From: Odontocerum albicorne
Taxonomy: Eukaryota > Arthropoda > Insecta > Trichoptera > Odontoceridae
Reading direction: 5' to 3'
Length of the DNA: 64,000 nucleotides
NCBI GenBank assembly: GCA_949825065.1
Contig: OX463842.1
Location: 37,815,323 to 37,879,322, forward strand
Below, one piece after another: positions 10,400-22,534 of this stretch (positions within the stretch are counted from its first letter, which is position 1; every line of letters starts with the position of its first letter). The notes under the pieces are model-generated. The model saw only the letters and a list, made by a program, of their open reading frames with translations, made no database searches and was not told the origin of the DNA. A program made the translations under genes and the position numbers.

Positions 10400-11355
10400 A
10401 ATCGTTCATATTTTCTACACGCTTAATGCCAAATGTTACTCGATCATCCGTCAAAACAAGTTTGTTTTTTGCGATTAAAATATTAGCGGTTGCCCAAGGA
10501 AGTCATTCTATATCTATTATTGGTTTCCGCTCTTGATTAATTGCAAAAACATAAATGAAAAAAACGGACATTTTTCTCATTTATTTTATTGCATAATTTT
10601 TTTTTAATCTATGTCAGTGACCGCGATAAAATTGATGATTGTAAATTGTAATAATAATAATAAAACGAGTGGATATTAATAATACCACTTGCGAAATTAA
10701 ACAATAATCATTTTTATTTTTTACCTACCATTTTTTTCGGTATCTACTACTATCGTAAAGAAAAAAAACTCATGCTGAAAAAATGCAAGTCATAGTTTTT
10801 TATACCACGTTTTTTTACAAATACGGGAAATATTTACAACCTCAATCGCTATTCTTCCATACATTCCTTGCTTGCAGGAAGTGAAATTGTAAAAATATTT
10901 ACCTGTCAATAGTTCCTAAAATTTCATTGCAATCCTAACAGGGGGCAAGGTGTGATACAAAATAATAGAGTTTTAATACTAGAAAACGAAAAGTTTCAAA
11001 CGAAATACATAAAAAAAGTATCAAAGAAGTCGGGAGCATTCGAACTTATCTTTGTCTATGGCCCGAATTCATAGTCCGGCCTAAATACTAAATATAAATT
11101 TCTAATCTAAAAACTTCGTTATTTGTATTCAGAGTCGAATCTGATACGCTCCAAACTATACTTAGTGAGGTAATTAAACCACGCGACTCCCTTATTTAAG
11201 GAAGCTAGGATTAATTTAAACGAAATTTAACATGAAACATTAATTTCTTCAGTAAAAAAATTGTCAAGATTTTGTACGTAGTATTAAAACGGACGTTTTT
11301 ATATGTATTTTAAGTATTATTGAAGTAAACGAAGATGCTATACAATACATTACAA
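10400..11355. other. No gene recognised
   Basis: AT-rich sequence with poly(T) tracts and no convincing ORF. Around 11058-11190 two GAATTCATAGTC / ATTCAGAGTCG-like stretches hint at an old element, but no ends could be paired. Confidence 0.35.
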
Positions 11356-11358
11356 ATA

Positions 11359-11795
11359 CAGTAGACTCTCGATTATCCGGAGAGGTAGGGGAAAAATACC
11401 TGAATAAAAAGAAACTGAGAAAAAAGTTATCCAACATACTAAACCTTTTATTAAAAATATGACATCAAACAAAATTATTTTTTCCCTCTGTTCATTTTTC
11501 GGCAATGATTTTGCAGCATTCCTGTTACTTCAAATAACTTATTGAGATTTCAACATTAATTACAGCAGTACTGTGCTCTTGAATAACGATACCACCTTAT
11601 TCCTGATTTGTATCATCAGTAGCTGCAAGCTAATTAGTTTTAACAAGCTGAGTACCCGCTTCATCATTTCAAATTTCATATCAAGAAAAATTATCATCTC
11701 TATTTTTCGAATCCAATGCTTTGGAATGTTTTATGTTACTACCTCGGTTAATTCGCAACCTTTTAATACGATCCCAGATAATCGAGAGCGTGCTG
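11359..11795. mobile_element. pogo/Tigger-like DNA transposon, deleted (437 bp)
   Basis: The ends are CAGTAGACTCTCGATTATCC on the left and, as reverse complement, CAGCACGCTCTCGATTATCT on the right, each flanked by TA. This TIR form and TA target are typical of pogo/Tigger elements. The interior has only short broken frames and no DDD catalytic core. It is a non-autonomous or internally deleted copy. Confidence 0.75.
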
Positions 11796-11799
11796 TATA

Positions 11800-12290
11800 T
11801 TTATTTTTGAAAAGAGAAAATATTTTTTTCAAGTGTTCTTTTCTGAGTAATGAAAGTCAGTTGTGAAAACTTCAAATTCTGGAAAATGAAGGAATAAGAA
11901 CTCTTTTAAAATTAAATAAGTAAACACTAAAAACAAAGACATGTTTTCTAAACTAGAATATGCGCACGGTGAAACAATCTAGAATTTAAATATCAGTCTA
12001 TAATTTTAAGTGACACGTTAATTTGTTGATAAAATATTTCCGAAAAGGTGTTATGGTACAAGAATAAAGAAGTACGAGTACATAAGTACCCCACGAGAAG
12101 TCGTGAAGAATGCCAAAATAACTAGTACAACAAAGGTTAAATGAAATACCAGAAATTATTGTATTAAAGTAGTTGAGAGCACCCGAATTTTTCAAAATCT
12201 ATGTGTTTTATAACATTTATGTTATGTTTATACATATGTATAGGATAGATTTAAAAATTTAAGTATAATTTCAATGAAAAAATATGCGTA
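11800..12290. other. No gene recognised
   Basis: AT-rich. The short ORF on the minus strand at 11998-12195 has no recognisable motif. Confidence 0.35.
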
Positions 12291-12295
12291 AATGT

Positions 12296-12357
12296 TATTA
12301 ATTTCATTCAAATTAACTTACATCTCGGATGATGTAAGTTCATTTGAATGAAATAAG
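12296..12357. repeat. Short inverted repeat (~25-bp arms)
   Basis: TTCATTCAAATTAACTTACATC and its near complement GATGTAAGTTCATTTGAATGAA surround a tiny centre. It can form a stem-loop. No associated element recognised. Confidence 0.65.
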
Positions 12358-12780
12358 TATATAATATTTTTTTCAAATAAATAAAAAAATAACAATTGGA
12401 TGGATTATACATATAGTGAAAAATCGCACATCCTTGTTCTTAAAGTTAAAGTGACTTTATCAGACTGTTTTTTTTTTAATTTTCAATAACTATCTTAAGA
12501 ATGTGTAAATTGACAACAAGTTTTTTTTTCAAAACTTGTTGAGATAATATTTATAGTTAAGGCATTAACACAGTGTTTGATAAAAAAAATACTATGTTGA
12601 GATAGTATAATTTCAAAAATTTTAAGTGAACTGTTAATTTGAAATCAGTTATATGTTTTCATTTCCCTTCGATTGAAGATATCTAATTTTTATTGTTGTT
12701 TCTTATATTCATAAATTTTGTATAAATTATTAATAATTTGAATAATTTTTGTGACCATATAACTTCCTTTATTTACTTTT

Positions 12781-12865
12781 GTCGGGTTGGTGGGTGTATT
12801 ACCACCTGGCAATAACTCTTAAATTGTTAAACAATGAAGTGTTACATAAATACAATTAAGGAATG
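12781..12865 (+). mobile_element. LINE/SINE 3' tail remnant
   Basis: GGGTTGGTGGGTGTATTACC, then CACCTGGCAATAACTC, then AATGAAGTGTTACATAAATA match the order of the shared SINE-1/LINE 3' end. It lies 140 bp before the 105-bp tandem array that starts at 13006. Confidence 0.5.
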
Positions 12866-13005
12866 TAAAATCGCTTTTGTTTTTTTAAACGCAAAATAAA
12901 CGGAATGTGTTTTGGATAAATCCAGATTTCTTTTCGTGATTTCATAACCTCAATTATGGTAATTTACAAATAAGTAAGTGCATCGTGGTTTCAGAAAATG
13001 AAAAA

Positions 13006-14265
13006 GTGGTTTATACAGGACGACTGTTGCTTTGTGTTGACTATTGGAATGGTAATAGAGGGAACTAATAGAAGTGTATGTGCATATTATAACAATCCCC
13101 AACACTAAAAGTGGTTTATACAGAACGACTGTTCCTTTGTGTTGACTATTGGAATGGTAATAGAGGGAACTAATAGAAGTGTATGTGCATATTATAACAA
13201 TCCCCAACACTAAAAGTGGTTTATACAGAACGACTGTTCCTTTGTGTTGACTATTGGAATGGTAATAGAGGGAACTAATAGAAGTGTATGTGCATATTAT
13301 AATAATCCTCAACACTAAAAGTGGTTTATACAGGACGACTGTTCCTTTGTGTTGACTATTGGAATGGTAATAGAGGGAACTAATAGAAGTGTATGTGCAT
13401 ATTATAACAATCCCCAACACTAAAAGTGGTTTATACAGAACGACTGTTCCTTTGTGTTGACTATTGGAATGGTAATAGAGGGAACTAATAGAAGTGTATG
13501 TGCATATTATAACAATCCCCAACACTAAAAGTGGTTTATACAGAACGACTGTTCCTTTGTGTTGACTATTGGAATGGTAATAGAGGGAACTAATAGAAGT
13601 GTATGTGCATATTATAACAATCCCCAACACTAAAAGTGGTTTATACAGAACGACTGTTCCTTTGTGTTGACTATTGGAATGATAATAGAGGGAACTAATA
13701 GAAGTGTATGTGCATATTATAACAATCCCCAACACTAAAAGTGGTTTATACAGGACGACTGTTCCTTTGTGTTGACTATTATAATGGTAATAGAGGGAAC
13801 TAATAGAAGTGTATGTGCATATTATAACAATCCTCAACACTAAAAGTGGTTTATACAGAACGACTGTTGCTTTGTGTTGACTATTGGAATGGTAATAGAG
13901 GGAACTAATAGAAGTGTATGTGCATATTATAACAATCCCCAACACTAAAAGTGGTTTATACAGAACGACTGTTCCTTTGTGTTGAATATTGGAATGGTAA
14001 TAGAGGGAACTAATAGAAGTGTATGTGCATATTATAATAATCCTCAACACTAAAAGTGGTTTATACAGGACGACTGTTCCTTTGTGTTGACTATTATAAT
14101 GGTAATAGGGGGAACTAATAGAAGTGTATGTGCATATTATAACAATCCTCAACACTAAAAGTGGTTTATACAGGACGACTGTTCATTTGTGTTGACTATT
14201 GGAATGGTAATAGAGGGAACTAATAGAAGTGTATCATATATGCATATTATAACAATTCTCAATAC
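13006..14265. repeat. Tandem array, 12 units of 105 bp
   Basis: GTGGTTTATACAG recurs every 105 bp from 13006 to 14161, giving 12 units of very high identity. Single-base variants are shared between non-adjacent units (for example GAATGG versus TAATGG, CAATCCCC versus CAATCCTC), which suggests unequal exchange or gene conversion. Since 105 is a multiple of three, the minus strand stays open for 401 codons with a 35-residue hydrophobic repeat. This is a by-product of the period; there is no splice signal, UTR or non-repeat domain to support a protein. Confidence 0.95.
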
Positions 14266-14269
14266 TGAA

Positions 14270-15990
14270 AAAAATGGCGAATATTTAAAGTTATATTAAA
14301 AACTCTAAACTAAACATAATGAAATATTCCCTAAAAAAACTCAAATTTAGTTAAATTTACGCGAATACAGGGAGACATACTTACTGAATTTCTACACTTG
14401 CATTTATACAAAAAAAAAATTTAATTAAATTATATTAAGTGCTAATTCGTGAAGGATATAGGATATGAAGGAGTCATTCGTACACAGTTCTATATACGAG
14501 TATGTACAAATGTAAAAAAAAAAACACAAACGATTTTTTTTCAATTCTATTTACTCTGTTGTGGTTGCGAGTTGATGTGTTCCAATAAACGTTTTCCTTT
14601 TATTGTGCCCCTCTAAAACATCCTTTAATATATCACGTTATAGACTAGTCATTTTGTATAGTTCATTCATGTCACTCATAAACTTTGGTTGACAGTCACG
14701 GTACTTGAAGAAGAAGACAAACTATTTGATCATGTTTCAATACAAAATTGAAGTGGCTATTACGATCCACTCCTCATTTTTCGTGTTCAGGCGTCAACAA
14801 CACTCTGATCGGGGATAGGAAATGAGTTGTTGAAAATGCTATTAGAAAATGGAGTGACCGGAAGACCGATACGGGGTATTACATCACTGCGAGAACATAG
14901 CACGTATTACAGTACGGTATGTGCTACATAGAGAGAGCAAGCAGGGCATGTGTCGGAGCGGACGGGAAACGTATAATCTCTGGTGATAGATTGCTGGTAT
15001 CGAGTGCGGAATGGCTTAATATCGCTAATGGCGTGAAAGCTGTAGACTCGGCTCAAACAAATTTACATATTATGTTTACATTTAATACGCTTATCGTTTT
15101 CACAGTTGTGTTATTTTCCATACAAGGTAATAGTGGTAAACAAAGAAATACACATATAGTGTAGGTTTAATAGGAAAACTACTGCGTCAAGTACCCGTTA
15201 TTTCCCGATCACCTTTTGCAGTGCCGAGATTATCATCTTCATCAGTTCTTCAACTCAGGATGGGACTTGACTGCCGGCAGGAGTCTCTGCCACTTACGAG
15301 TATGTCTCCCATCAGCATTCCTCCTCCAATTATGTAGTTAGACCTAGCGTGCAACAATTCTTTGTCACACCATCCAGCCCCCTCAGCTGTAATCTCTTAC
15401 GCGTTTCTTGAAGGACGAGTGTCTTCTTTCAAACGTACTTCTTCAACATCACCATATTTCTCAGGGATCAATAAAACGTTTCACCTAAATATCCGCGAAT
15501 ATAATACAAAAATGGTTCAAATAATGATTGACAATAGAAATCTCAAAAAAATTATAAAAATATGTTACTAGAAAAAACTCCATATAATTGCACTTAAACT
15601 TTCTAATAACACTGTTATTACACAGTGAGACCTTATCTTGAATAGAGCTAAAAAGTTTCACAAAGAACTATATATTGATACATATGGTACATGCATATTG
15701 GATATATTGTTAAACATATGTTATACTTAATTACGTGGCGTAACTACTTAAATGTAGGTTTTTGGAAATAATGTATACGAGGGTTCCTCATCATAGTACA
15801 CGCTATTTGCACTGGATGGTACATAGTTCATAATTTCATAAAGTAATTCATAAAGCCGATAAGTTTTAAAAAATGTTAAAAAATTGGAGTCGGAGTCAAT
15901 TTTAGAAAAGCCTCTACCGACTACAACTCTGATTTCGACTCCAGAAAAAACCAACCGACTCCACGACTTGGTTTTATATGTTAAGGATAC
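14270..15990. other. No gene recognised
   Basis: Mixed composition. About 14800-15480 is richer in GC and may contain degraded coding or transposon sequence, but frames are broken and no motif is recognised. The rest is AT-rich. Confidence 0.3.
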
Positions 15991-15997
15991 ATTTAAT

Positions 15998-16160
15998 TAT
16001 TGTGAGGTGCATGGCCACGCGGTAACGCACTGAACTTCCGTGCGGAAGGTTGTCGGTTCGAAACCTGCATTGTGCTACTCCCCTCGAACGACACAGCCAC
16101 TTTTTCCGCCTAGTGTTCGAGGGTATAAGGATACCTATGACTTCGATTATATCTATTCTT
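15998..16160 (+). mobile_element. tRNA-derived SINE-2, copy 1
   Basis: The tRNA-like head has TGGCCACGCGGTAACGCAC (A box) and GTCGGTTCGAAACC (B box). The body has CTACTCCCCTCGAAC and TTTTTCCGCCTAGTGTTCGA. Head and body match 24535-24712 on the other strand, and the body differs from SINE-1, so it is a second SINE family. Confidence 0.7.
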
Positions 16161-16279
16161 TAAAAAATATGTATATGATTGTCGAAGTGAAATAATATGA
16201 GTTCTCGGATGTTAAATGATAGATGTGAGTTGGATTAACATTAGTTAATAATTATTTATATATCACGGAAAGTATAATT

Positions 16280-16490
16280 ATAGACCAAGTAAGGTATTGT
16301 AGGATCAAGTGAATGATATGTGTGTATTGAAAGAAAGAAAAATAAACGAGGAAAGTCAGAGAAATAGTAGGTTATGTGAGAAAATGTATGGATGTGGAAG
16401 AGGATAAGGATGTGTGTTGAGATAAATAAGTCTGACGCTCTGTCCTCTATCTGCTTACCCCGACAGGGAAATGGCTTGATGGTATGAATG
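16280..16490 (+). mobile_element. LINE tail fragment, family A
   Basis: Decayed ILDQVN-like and KKCMDVEED-like blocks, then a SVLYLLTPTGKWLDG-like end. Only the last part of the tail is kept. Frames broken. Confidence 0.55.
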
Positions 16491-16509
16491 TGTATATTTT
16501 TTTAAACAA

Positions 16510-17095
16510 AATAGATAAAAAGAAACAACAGTAAAGTCTTCCGATGTATTAAAAACCCTTGAAAAAGTTACGTTTCGGAAGTATATTTACGCGAAACCTG
16601 AATTAAACATCCCTAGAACACGTAGCTGAACATCTATATATGACTAACGGAATAAATATAAAAAAGGATGCAGGATACACCATATACGCTGGCGATGACA
16701 CAGAGCGTTCGGTAACTCTGCACTAGGAGAGCGCGGACGTGGACTCGACCACGCGGAGAGAGCGGCTCCAATGTTACTGCTGGCTACCCACTGTTCAGAT
16801 GTGTACGACAGACAAACTGTTACATTCATTAACAACGAATTTTCCTTCCATTATTTTCACTGATTGGTAGTGAATTGGTCTACTTAATAAATGCTCAAAT
16901 CCTGGCAACTGAATATCGAGCTCCTATTTTGAGCTCTGTGTTAAGTGTAAAACCTATATAACCCCTAAGGGTTGTTTCAAGATTTCCATGTGTATAGCGT
17001 CTCCAAGGGTTGGCCATATTTCAGCAACAATCATATTTTAAAAGAAAAAGTCACTCTTATTATTTGTTTATTTTTCTGGTACCATTTAGTGACAA
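16510..17095. other. No gene recognised; GC-richer patch at 16660-16830
   Basis: The patch contains GAGAGCGCGGACGTGGACTC and is open for about 60 codons on the minus strand, without a recognised motif. The rest is AT-rich. Confidence 0.3.
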
Positions 17096-17104
17096 TATGC
17101 TTAC

Positions 17105-17345
17105 GACGAGTCCTCCGATTTCTTGGGCACATTGCTCGTGGTCAAGGAAATAGTTAGAACAGGTCACTGGAAGCGTTGAAGGATGACGCGCAAGAGGAAG
17201 AATTCCAATACGTTAGACTGAACGATTGAGAGACACAACATGACTAACCTTAACAGGTTTTCGAACAGCGGAGTGCAGGTATGGATGGAGAAGAGTCGTC
17301 AAGGGCTATTATGGGATTCACACAACTCAGTGTTAAGCTATGCGA
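17105..17345 (+). mobile_element. LINE tail fragment, family B
   Basis: Matches the RFLGHIARGQGNS-like block and following KDDAQEEE / ERHN blocks of 56405-56690. It ends with the same MDGEESSRAIMG-like stretch. Frameshifted. The start of the 17281-17580 open frame comes from this repeat, so that frame is not a gene. Confidence 0.6.
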
Positions 17346-17349
17346 CATG

Positions 17350-18083
17350 ATGGATGGAGTGACCAAAGATCACTTTGAGGGCACATATGATTCAATATTA
17401 CATCTATCAAATAGTATGAATTTAAGAATCCTCTTGAATGTCTCCATTCCAATAGCATTTCTACACTCCAGAGGAAGCCAATTTTATTCTATGGAAACAG
17501 CTGTTCCAAAAGACTGGTCGAGTTTGCCCGATTCACCTCAACCAGGCGGTCTCGAATCTCAGTCTACCGTACTGCAATAGCTTTGAACATCATAAGACAC
17601 AGCTTAAAGTCCACCCTTTAAAAACGTTTCAGCCCGGAACGTTACTTAAATAATTCAATAAAGCTGTGTTCAATCTACAATCTTGAGTCGTCTACTTTGT
17701 TTTTTTTTAGTTAGATAACAGAGTTAACATTGAGTGTGCCTGACGATGAGTTGAATGTAGGAGTTTGAATCTTGAGTTGCAGTTACTTATCAATAAGTAA
17801 TAAAATTGTTTTTCTTCTTATTTGTTTAATATTATTTTGTATTGAGGAGGACAATGTACGGTTCAACAAAAAAAAAAGATTTAACTGCAGTCATAAATAA
17901 TCTTATATATCCCAAAACTAGGTGGAGAATGGCCGTGCTGTCCAAAAGTTACTCAGCGTCAGTTTCAAATCAATTACCATATGTACTCGTACACAATTCC
18001 AGCATGTCAACCGCATGGCCATGCACCACCTCAATTGAAGATACAAATAATAATCATATAAAATCGCTTAATTGCGAGGCATA
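17350..18083. other. No gene recognised
   Basis: Contains an AATAAA-like signal near 17656 and a short open frame (17842-18114) that crosses the left end of the mariner element. No motif recognised. Confidence 0.3.
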
Positions 18084-19023
18084 TCCAGAAAGTAAGTGTA
18101 CTGAATTTTTGTAGGCTAGAATTTTTTTTATTTAAACAAAAAAATTACGTGGTTACCGTACTACATATGTAAGCTATTTTTCGACATAGTCGCCATTCCT
18201 CTCAATGCAGGTGGTGAAGCGGGGTATCAACTTTTTGATGCCTTCCTCGAAGTAGTTTCCCGCCAACCCCTCCGTCCACTTCTCCACCTCCTCTTTTACC
18301 TCCTCATCGGTTGAAAACCTTTTTCCACCCATGTGCAGCTTCAGGGAGGTGAAGAGATAGTAATCTGAAGGTGCTAGGTCAGGGGAATGCGCGGGATGGT
18401 TCAGGACATACCATTTAAACGAGGCGAGCAGTTCCTTCGTGGCGTTGGCCGTGTGTGGTCTGGCATTGTCGTGCAGCAGGCAGACTCCCTTTGTCAGTAT
18501 GCCTCTCCTCTTGTTCTGAATCACCCTCCGCAATTTTTTAGGGTCTCACAGTATCTTGCAGAGTTGATGGTCTCCCCTTGAGGCATATATTCAATTAAAA
18601 TTATGCCTTAACAGTCACAAAACACGGATGCCATGATTTTCTTGGCTGAAATTGTGGTTTTGAACTTTTTGACGGAGGGTGAAGAGGTGTGACGAGACCG
18701 TTTTTAAACTCGCGACACCACTTGTACACACTCGTACGATTCATAGCTTTATCACCATATGCAGTTTTCACCTCATTATAAACCTCAACCGGAAGTTTTC
18801 CCTTCCAAACGAGATAACGGATGACGCCGCGTATTTCGCACTTGGCGGGAGATTGGATTGACATTTTTCACGAAACGTGTTGTCGCGTCGACACTTCTCA
18901 ACGTACTGACCTCGAACCGGCCTCGTTGGGGAGGGGAAGGGTCAGGCTACACGGAAATGTAGCCAACATGTCGAAAATAAAATCCACCCGGTCGTGAGTG
19001 CCTCAGTACACTTACTTTCTGGA
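18084..19023 (-). mobile_element. mariner element with both ends, internally deleted (940 bp)
   Basis: Terminal inverted repeats TCCAGAAAGTAAGTGTACTG lie at both ends, with TA on each side (18082-18083 and 19024-19025), the standard Tc1/mariner target duplication. On the minus strand, 18864 starts an N-terminal helix-turn-helix region (about 57 residues, to CREFKNG). A deletion then removes the linker and first catalytic Asp. The C-terminal half (18533-18174) keeps HDNARPH and LAPSDYYLF: the two Asp are 34 residues apart, so this is DD34D type. Frameshifts lie near 18540 and 18610. It cannot make transposase, but its ends could still be used in trans. Confidence 0.92.
18174..18864 (-). pseudogene. 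mariner transposase pseudogene
   Basis: Two broken open frames of one transposase: 18864-18601 (DNA-binding half) and 18533-18174 (catalytic half with the second and third acidic residues). The middle, including the first catalytic Asp, is missing. Normal mariner transposases are about 345 residues; about 120 codons are absent. The C-terminus ends naturally at NGDYVEK. Confidence 0.9.
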
Positions 19024-19024
19024 T

Positions 19025-19650
19025 ACGGATAGTATGTAGGAATTCAAAGTATAAAATAAAATAACAAATATGATTACTAGGAAATTTCACAAAGAAAAGC
19101 CATTACATCAATTTGAAATTGAACTTTCATTTTAACAGTTGGATAGTTCAAGTCAGTGCTGAAACACTTCGTATTATTTCCTGAACTTATATTGTAGTCA
19201 TATTTCTTCAATATTTTACTCGTTAGGTTATTCAGTGCTTATAGTTGGAACTGCCGTACTGACAATGAAGCCTTCCTAAATAGAGGTCCGTGGCCCAGTA
19301 GCGTTGCTCGAAAAGAAAATAACTGAAGAACAACTTATTAGAAAAATATAATAATTTATTAGTGAAGCATTCAAGTTTCTATTGCCTTTCGTAATAACCT
19401 ATTAATAATGAGAAGTGAATTCAAAACTAAATTTAATTTGATATAGCGCTGTTTACTAACCACTAAGATCACTTCTCGAGTATTTCCTAACTAATTCAAC
19501 CTTTTAACTTACACAATATGTACAGAGAACAAGTGAATTTTCAAGTCTACCGAGAACTTTGCCAATTTGGAGATTTACTTCAGGGAAGATAGAAGAATGT
19601 GCCATAAAAGAGATTACGCTACCTGAAATGTTCCTTACATGATAGGCAAA
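19025..19650. other. No gene recognised
   Basis: AT-rich; no ORF or repeat ends seen. Confidence 0.35.
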
Positions 19651-19800
19651 GAAAACAGATATCCAAACTTTGTTATTTGCCTCCTTCACATTCATACATC
19701 TCGCCATGCACAATATTCTATTACCGGTACTTCTCATTTTACCTTCTTTCAAAATCTGGTCTATTTGGTTCAGTTACGTTTTCTTCGGTTAACCTGAAAC
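19650..19800 (-). mobile_element. LINE tail fragment, family A
   Basis: The minus strand has a decayed LNQVNRILKEGKMRSTGNR-like stretch, then MARCMNVKEANN. This is the block order of family A. Short and frameshifted. Confidence 0.5.
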
Positions 19801-19978
19801 GTTCTGTCGACATATTTGAATTCGCCAACTCTACTGGTATCAGATGAGTCAAACTATTCGCAGCGCTCGACCTTAATCTGAGACAAGATTCGGAGATCTC
19901 CTCTCTAAAACAATCCAGGAAATATCGAGGAACCTGATTTTTTATCGTCTTGAACACCATAACTCCAACCTTACACAT
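19800..19978 (-). mobile_element. Possible LINE C-terminal fragment
   Basis: The frame beginning MCKVGVMVFKTIKNQVPRYF and containing LRSSAANSLTHLIP resembles the region downstream of RT in CR1/Jockey-type LINEs. It is joined to the family A tail by chance or by rearrangement. Confidence 0.3.
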
Positions 19979-19979
19979 A

Positions 19980-20635
19980 TGTTGAACCCTTTCCTATATC
20001 TTCAACCTTCGAAGTCTTTTGAGTAGTAGAATTATGTAATACTTCGATTTTGATACGTTTTATTTTTAAGTTTTACTGTGATGTGTAAAGGACACTTAAG
20101 TCTCCTTTATTGTGTTAATAAATACTTATTTTACCTGTTCGGAGATAATTGAGTAAACATTCAGGTGCTTTGTATGAGCTTGTAAAATAAATTTAACTAC
20201 GAAATATGAACAGAACTGCTTTGATTTTTTTTTCAAATACAAATTTGATTTGTTATTTTTTTTTCTAACAATTTTTTTTTTCGTAAATAAGACAATTTTT
20301 CCATGTGTACACCAATTTGTTATACTTAATGCATAGAAGGTACCATTGAGAAAATTTCCGCGAAAATTGGTCAACTCTCCAGGTTTGGGAAAGGCTGGAA
20401 TAATGTGTGACAAGGTGATGACAAGGCGACGAGGAGTGCGGAGTACAGGGTACAGAGGGGGCAGACCCCGTGATGAGGATGTGGAAGCCGCAAGTGGGGC
20501 TTCCTGCCGCTGCCGCTGTCGTCACGTAGCCCAATCAGTACAGGGGGACCATGTACCATCCTGGCCAGACTGCTACTACTACTAAACTGGACTACATCAG
20601 TTGTTCCTCGCTCTGACAGCGTATTCTATTGTTGA
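19980..20635. other. No gene recognised; possible LINE 3' end at 20080-20125
   Basis: TGTAAAGGACACTTAAGTCTCC followed by TTTATTGTGTTAATAAATAC resembles a small stem-loop plus TAAA-type LINE terminus. The GC-richer part at 20395-20560 carries no recognised protein. Confidence 0.25.
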
Positions 20636-20639
20636 CGTC

Positions 20640-20880
20640 CATGATCTAATGGTTAGCGCCCATGGTTAGGTTTGAGCGCACTTAAGGAGAGTTTACTCTG
20701 TAAACGGCGCTATATAAATTGTAGATCTCCAAACTTTTCTATCCAATCATACAACTTTCGCCTTCTCCATATTTATTCATCTCATCATCCACAATTATTT
20801 ATTTGGTCCATTTGGTTGTCACGTTTTCCTTGTCTACCTTTTCCAAGCACACTTTGCATTTCTGACTTTTGTACTATATA
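20640..20880 (-). mobile_element. LINE tail fragment, family A
   Basis: The minus strand shows decayed SEMQSVLGKGRQGKRDNQ-like and following family A blocks. Heavily mutated. Confidence 0.4.
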
Positions 20881-20884
20881 AATT

Positions 20885-21490
20885 GACATTTTATTATTAT
20901 CATTTTTACTCTTACTAAGAAACTGGCGATCTGGTATCATTACTAACTCGCTCCATGACTGCTAATCCTTTTAAACCATATTTCATCTGAATTTATATTT
21001 TTGTAGCTTAATCGATGTTTGACATCAATAATACGAGAGGTGTTTTGTATTGTGTTGCGCTTTCGTTCTGCACGGTACAGCCTGGTAGGCGTATTGCCTC
21101 GTTACAATCTCTTTCAACCAAACAGAAAGATATTTTTGAGAATCCTGAAGTGGAAGCCATAATGGCTCCGTTTTTAAAACTCTGCATATCGGATAATTAG
21201 TTTACGACGCTAAGTGAGGTTATGCAACGATGATAAATATCTCGACATTAAACTACCAGATGAAAGACTGCAACAGATCGAACATTCAACTCGTATTGGA
21301 TCTGATATCTTCTTGTCATTGGAACTCCGAATTTATCCTATCAATAATGTTGCTGCTAGAGTGCAACTGGTTGTACTCAATGAAATAATACAAAGACAAT
21401 ATCCATCTTCAAGATGGACTAAAAATTTTCCTCGATTGCGCTGAATTAGCTATCACCGTTGTTGTATTGTCTCGGATACAACATAGATGC
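20885..21490. other. No gene recognised; two short open frames
   Basis: Frames at 21015-21200 and 21214-21444 have non-repetitive composition (NPEVEAIMAPFLKLC; IKLPDERLQQIEHSTRIG) but no recognised family. They may be parts of one degraded ORF preceding the LINE tail at 21520. Confidence 0.25.
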
Positions 21491-21519
21491 CGAGAATCAG
21501 AAAAGAATAAGTACACCTT

Positions 21520-22170
21520 CTCGGGCATTTTGGGGTCTTCGTGGACGAGTGTTTGATAATCTTGAATGCTGAATACTAAAACGGCAGTCTATAAAGCTGT
21601 AATCATACCATCTCTGATGTATGGATGCGAACCATCGGTTCCCTGCTGACGACATATTAGAGCACTCGAAAAATGTCATCAAAGGTACCTCAGGCAAATA
21701 ATTAAGATTCAATGGTGTCATTGAGTATTGAATGGTGAAGTTTTGAGAAGAGCAAACTACTGTAGCATCGAGATTCTTGTGTCACGTGCACGTCTGCGTT
21801 GATCTGGAAACGTGGCTCGCATGTCTGAGTACAGACTCCCAAGAAATGTCCTCTTTGGCGAGTTGACGGAGGCACGGTAGTCAGCGCAAGAGATATATTC
21901 GAACGTACTGCATGAGACGATTAAAAATATTAATGGTCAGCATAACTGGAAGCAAACAGAAACAGACAGAGCCAAATTGCGTGGAACTGTTGCTAATTAT
22001 CAGGGACCCAATAGAGAAAGAAAACGCAGACAAGTTGCAAATACTGAAGCTCCTGGGCATTTATGAAACAGGATATGCCAATCACAAATTGGCTTACATG
22101 TCTCCAATGGCACCAATGTCAGATACCCTGATCACCCTTGTCTTGTGACATCTATTATACTTGTCACGAA
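21520..22170 (+). mobile_element. LINE C-terminal tail, family D
   Basis: Broken frames show KTAVYKAVIIPSLMYGCE, then RALEKCHQRYLRQIIKIQW, then VSRARLR-SGNVARMSEYRL. A GQHNWKQTETDRAKLRG-like block and an IGL-like zinc-finger remnant follow. This order is typical of a widespread RT-endonuclease LINE lineage. Longest non-A tail in the window, without RT core. Confidence 0.65.
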
Positions 22171-22534
22171 TTATGGGCATTCATTCTTTATATGGGATAA
22201 ACATGTACTAATAAAATTTGTTGCACTTATTTTCATATTAGTAATAACATATTATCGAAACAACCAAACATACTTGTACGAGTATTTCAATGGAATTTTT
22301 TTTCTATATTTAGATCTTTGAATATCTTTTTGTTTAATTAAAAAAAAGTTTCATGGAAGATTACACTACATACAATAAACATGTGGTGTTCTTAAATAGC
22401 ATTGTTATTGGTATATGAAGATGCGGGGAAGTGCCTAATATAATGACTGCAGCCACCACCTTGTACATTTTTTTTAAAGTTAACATTATCTTTAATGATG
22501 TGACGTTGATGTATAAGGTACACATTGATGCTAG

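Noticed and set aside
12950..14155. 401-codon minus-strand frame with a 35-residue hydrophobic repeat
   Set aside because: The 105-bp period is a multiple of three, so any stop-free phase stays open through the array. No non-repeat domain, splice site or UTR supports a gene.
17281..17580. 99-codon plus-strand frame as a gene
   Set aside because: Its first part is the end of a family B LINE tail, shared with 56405-56690.
19739..19978. 79-codon minus-strand frame as a host gene
   Set aside because: It runs into a family A LINE tail in the wrong frame, and its remainder looks like a LINE C-terminal fragment.
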